Positions 38,571 through 40,036 of a stretch of 40,036 bases of DNA are shown here, one piece after another. Below the pieces are notes generated by a model, which ran no database searches, was not told where the DNA came from, and was given only the letters and a program-made list of their open reading frames with translations. Each line of letters opens with the position of its first letter. Position 1 is the first letter of the stretch. The stretch lies in contig CABUIC010000025.1 in assembly GCA_902491515.1 (NCBI GenBank), positions 1-40,036 on the forward strand, in the 5' to 3' direction. The DNA comes from an uncultured Porphyromonadaceae bacterium. Lineage in GTDB: Bacteria > Bacteroidota > Bacteroidia > Bacteroidales > Muribaculaceae. The position numbers and the translations under genes are program-made.

Positions 38571-39938
38571 ATGAACCGCAACATCAAAACCATAGTGGCT
38601 GCCGCCGGACTTCTTGCCGCGTGCGCCACAGCCGAAGCGCAGAACACCTATTCGGCCTATTTCCTCGACAACTACCTCTACCGCTCGGAGATGAACCCCG
38701 CCTTCGGCAACGAAAGCAACTACGTGGGCTTCCCGGCGCTCGCCAACATGAACATCGGCATGGAGGGCAACCTGCACCTGAAGAACGTGCTCTTCAACGT
38801 GAACGGCAAGACCTCGCTCTTCACCAACCCCAACGTCAGCGTCGAAGAGGTCATGAGCGGCATCCACGACAAGAACCGCCTGGGCGCCAACATCAAGCTC
38901 AATATCCTCAACGGCGGCTTCAAGGCCTGGGGCGGCTACAACTCCATCGCCGTCAATGTCCGCGCCGACGTCAACGCGCAGATTCCCGGCTCGCTCTTCT
39001 CTCTTCTGAAGGAAGGCATCTCGAACCAGACCTACGATATCTCGAACTTCCGTGCCAACGCCGTGGGCTACGGCGAAATCGTCCTGAACCACTCGCGTGA
39101 CATCAAGCAGGTTCCCGGGCTCCGCGTGGGCGCGAGCGTCAAGTTCCTCTTAGGCTACGGCCAGGTTGACGCACGCTTCGACGAGGCGAGCCTCACTCTC
39201 GGCCAGGACTCGTGGAACATCCGCAGCAACGCCCTCATCCGCGCCTCCGTCAAGGGCCTGAGCTACAAGACGGACTACAACGACGACGCTCAGCGCGAGT
39301 ACGTGAGCGGAGCCGAACTCGACGGCACGGGCCTCAACGGCTTCGGTATGGCCTTCGACCTCGGCGCGCAGTACAAGTGGCGCGACTTCCGCTTCTCGGC
39401 CGCCATCCTTGACCTCGGCTTCATCAGCTGGAGCAACACCTCGGTAGCGTCGACGCAGGGCGTGCGCGAGGTGCAGACCTCCCGCTACGAGTTCGACGTC
39501 ACGGGCGACGACGACAGCAAGGAATGGGACAGACTCAAGAACGACCTCACGGCCCTCTATCAGATGGACGACCTCGGCAACCAGGGCGGACGCACCACCT
39601 CGCTTGCCGCCACGCTCAACTTCGGCGCCGAGTACACCCTGCCCTACTACCGGAACCTGACCTTCGGCCTGGTGAACTCCACGCGCATCCAGGGCGCCTA
39701 TACGTGGACGCAGTTCCGCGTGAGCGCCAATGTGCGTCCCGTCAAATTCCTGAGCGCGAGCGCCAACCTGGCCATGGGCACCTACGGCGTGGGCTTCGGC
39801 TGGCTCCTGAACGTGAACCCCGGCAAGGGCGCGAGCATCTTCCTCGGCATGGACCACACCCTCGGCAAGCTCGCCAAGCAGGGCGTGCCCCTGAACTCCA
39901 ACGCCAAGGTGAACCTCGGTATCAACTTCCCCTTCTGA
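38571..39938 (+). CDS. DUF5723-family outer-membrane beta-barrel protein
   Basis: A 455-aa protein. The signal peptide (IKTIVAAAGLLAACATAEAQ, cleaved near residue 24) is followed by the family start NTYSAYFLDNYLYRSEMNPAFGNE. Alternating beta strands then continue to the C-terminal Phe (NLGINFPF), as in outer-membrane barrels recognised by BamA. The segments VGASVKFLLGYGQ and FRFSAAILDLGFISW resemble DUF5723 and FadL/PorV-like barrels of Bacteroidota. The transported substrate or role is unknown. It is the second gene of a pair with the upstream lipoprotein, an arrangement consistent with a barrel plus accessory lipoprotein. Confidence 0.88.
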   Translation: MNRNIKTIVAAAGLLAACATAEAQNTYSAYFLDNYLYRSEMNPAFGNESNYVGFPALANMNIGMEGNLHLKNVLFNVNGKTSLFTNPNVSVEEVMSGIHDKNRLGANIKLNILNGGFKAWGGYNSIAVNVRADVNAQIPGSLFSLLKEGISNQTYDISNFRANAVGYGEIVLNHSRDIKQVPGLRVGASVKFLLGYGQVDARFDEASLTLGQDSWNIRSNALIRASVKGLSYKTDYNDDAQREYVSGAELDGTGLNGFGMAFDLGAQYKWRDFRFSAAILDLGFISWSNTSVASTQGVREVQTSRYEFDVTGDDDSKEWDRLKNDLTALYQMDDLGNQGGRTTSLAATLNFGAEYTLPYYRNLTFGLVNSTRIQGAYTWTQFRVSANVRPVKFLSASANLAMGTYGVGFGWLLNVNPGKGASIFLGMDHTLGKLAKQGVPLNSNAKVNLGINFPF

Positions 39939-40036
39939 CGGAAGACCTGAACGGCCAATTCCGCCCCCTCCGAGCTGTGGCTGTACAACCGTCCGCGATA
40001 GCGGGTAGACCATAAAAAGATAGCCGTCCAGATTTT
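39939..40036. other. Window end, no feature recognised
   Basis: About 100 bp after the DUF5723 stop. There is no open frame of note. The motif GATAGC occurs twice as a direct repeat, near two CCGTCC copies, but no clear terminator hairpin with a T run is seen. Confidence 0.5.

Noticed and set aside
37767..39092. Long minus-strand open frame across the lipoprotein and DUF5723 genes
   Set aside because: It is Val/Gly/Asp-rich without motifs and spans two real plus-strand genes with signal peptides.

Overview
The window looks like a chromosomal segment of a Bacteroidales bacterium with fairly high GC, most plausibly Muribaculaceae-like; the family assignment is inference. The supporting signs are the Bacteroidota-type promoter box TAnnTTTG upstream of several genes (with a TTTG at -33 in two cases), weak Shine-Dalgarno sequences, and typical Bacteroidota families: DUF3332, DUF5723, a DcaP-like porin, a BamD followed by an Rpb6/omega-like RNA polymerase subunit, and YicC. 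No tRNA, rRNA, CRISPR array, transposase or integrase was seen.

Region 1 (about 1-10.4 kb, all on the minus strand) is a tightly packed seven-gene operon. It encodes a polytopic membrane protein, a multi-zinc-ribbon protein, a large membrane-anchored Ser/Thr kinase with four 16-residue N-terminal repeats, a protein with three AAA+ modules, a zinc-ribbon/FHA protein, a PP2C phosphatase and a small Sel1-like protein. Kinase, phosphatase and phosphothreonine reader are thus translated together with an AAA+ machine. I do not recognise this set as a named system, and it is the strongest candidate here for something undescribed.

Region 2 (10.5-17.0 kb) holds housekeeping and transport genes: a DcaP-like porin, TatD and a polyprenyl synthase on the minus strand, Sua5/YrdC on the plus strand, and a PitA-type phosphate transporter fused to a PhoU-like domain that overlaps the 3' end of sua5. 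The intergenic spaces carry copies of a dispersed repeat family.

Region 3 (17.4-25.9 kb, minus strand) is visibly AT-richer than its surroundings and looks like a horizontally acquired defence island. A PLD-SNF2 helicase and an Eco57I-like methylase are followed by a 213-aa unknown protein, a 51-aa very acidic small protein and a cytosolic BspA-like leucine-rich-repeat protein. A structured non-coding stretch and a strong terminator close the unit. It resembles a reduced DISARM-like or type IIG-like restriction system.

Region 4 (25.9-40.0 kb) is core genome. bamD and the omega-like gene run on the plus strand. A series of minus-strand genes follows: a degenerate RecA-like protein, yicC, a coiled-coil membrane protein, mgtC, a KefB-like antiporter, purM, an MltF-like transglycosylase and a DUF3332 lipoprotein. 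A plus-strand pair, a lipoprotein and a DUF5723 outer-membrane barrel, ends the window. Two degenerate tandem arrays with a 9-bp period lie in intergenic sequence here, and a palindromic repeat element sits inside one coding region.
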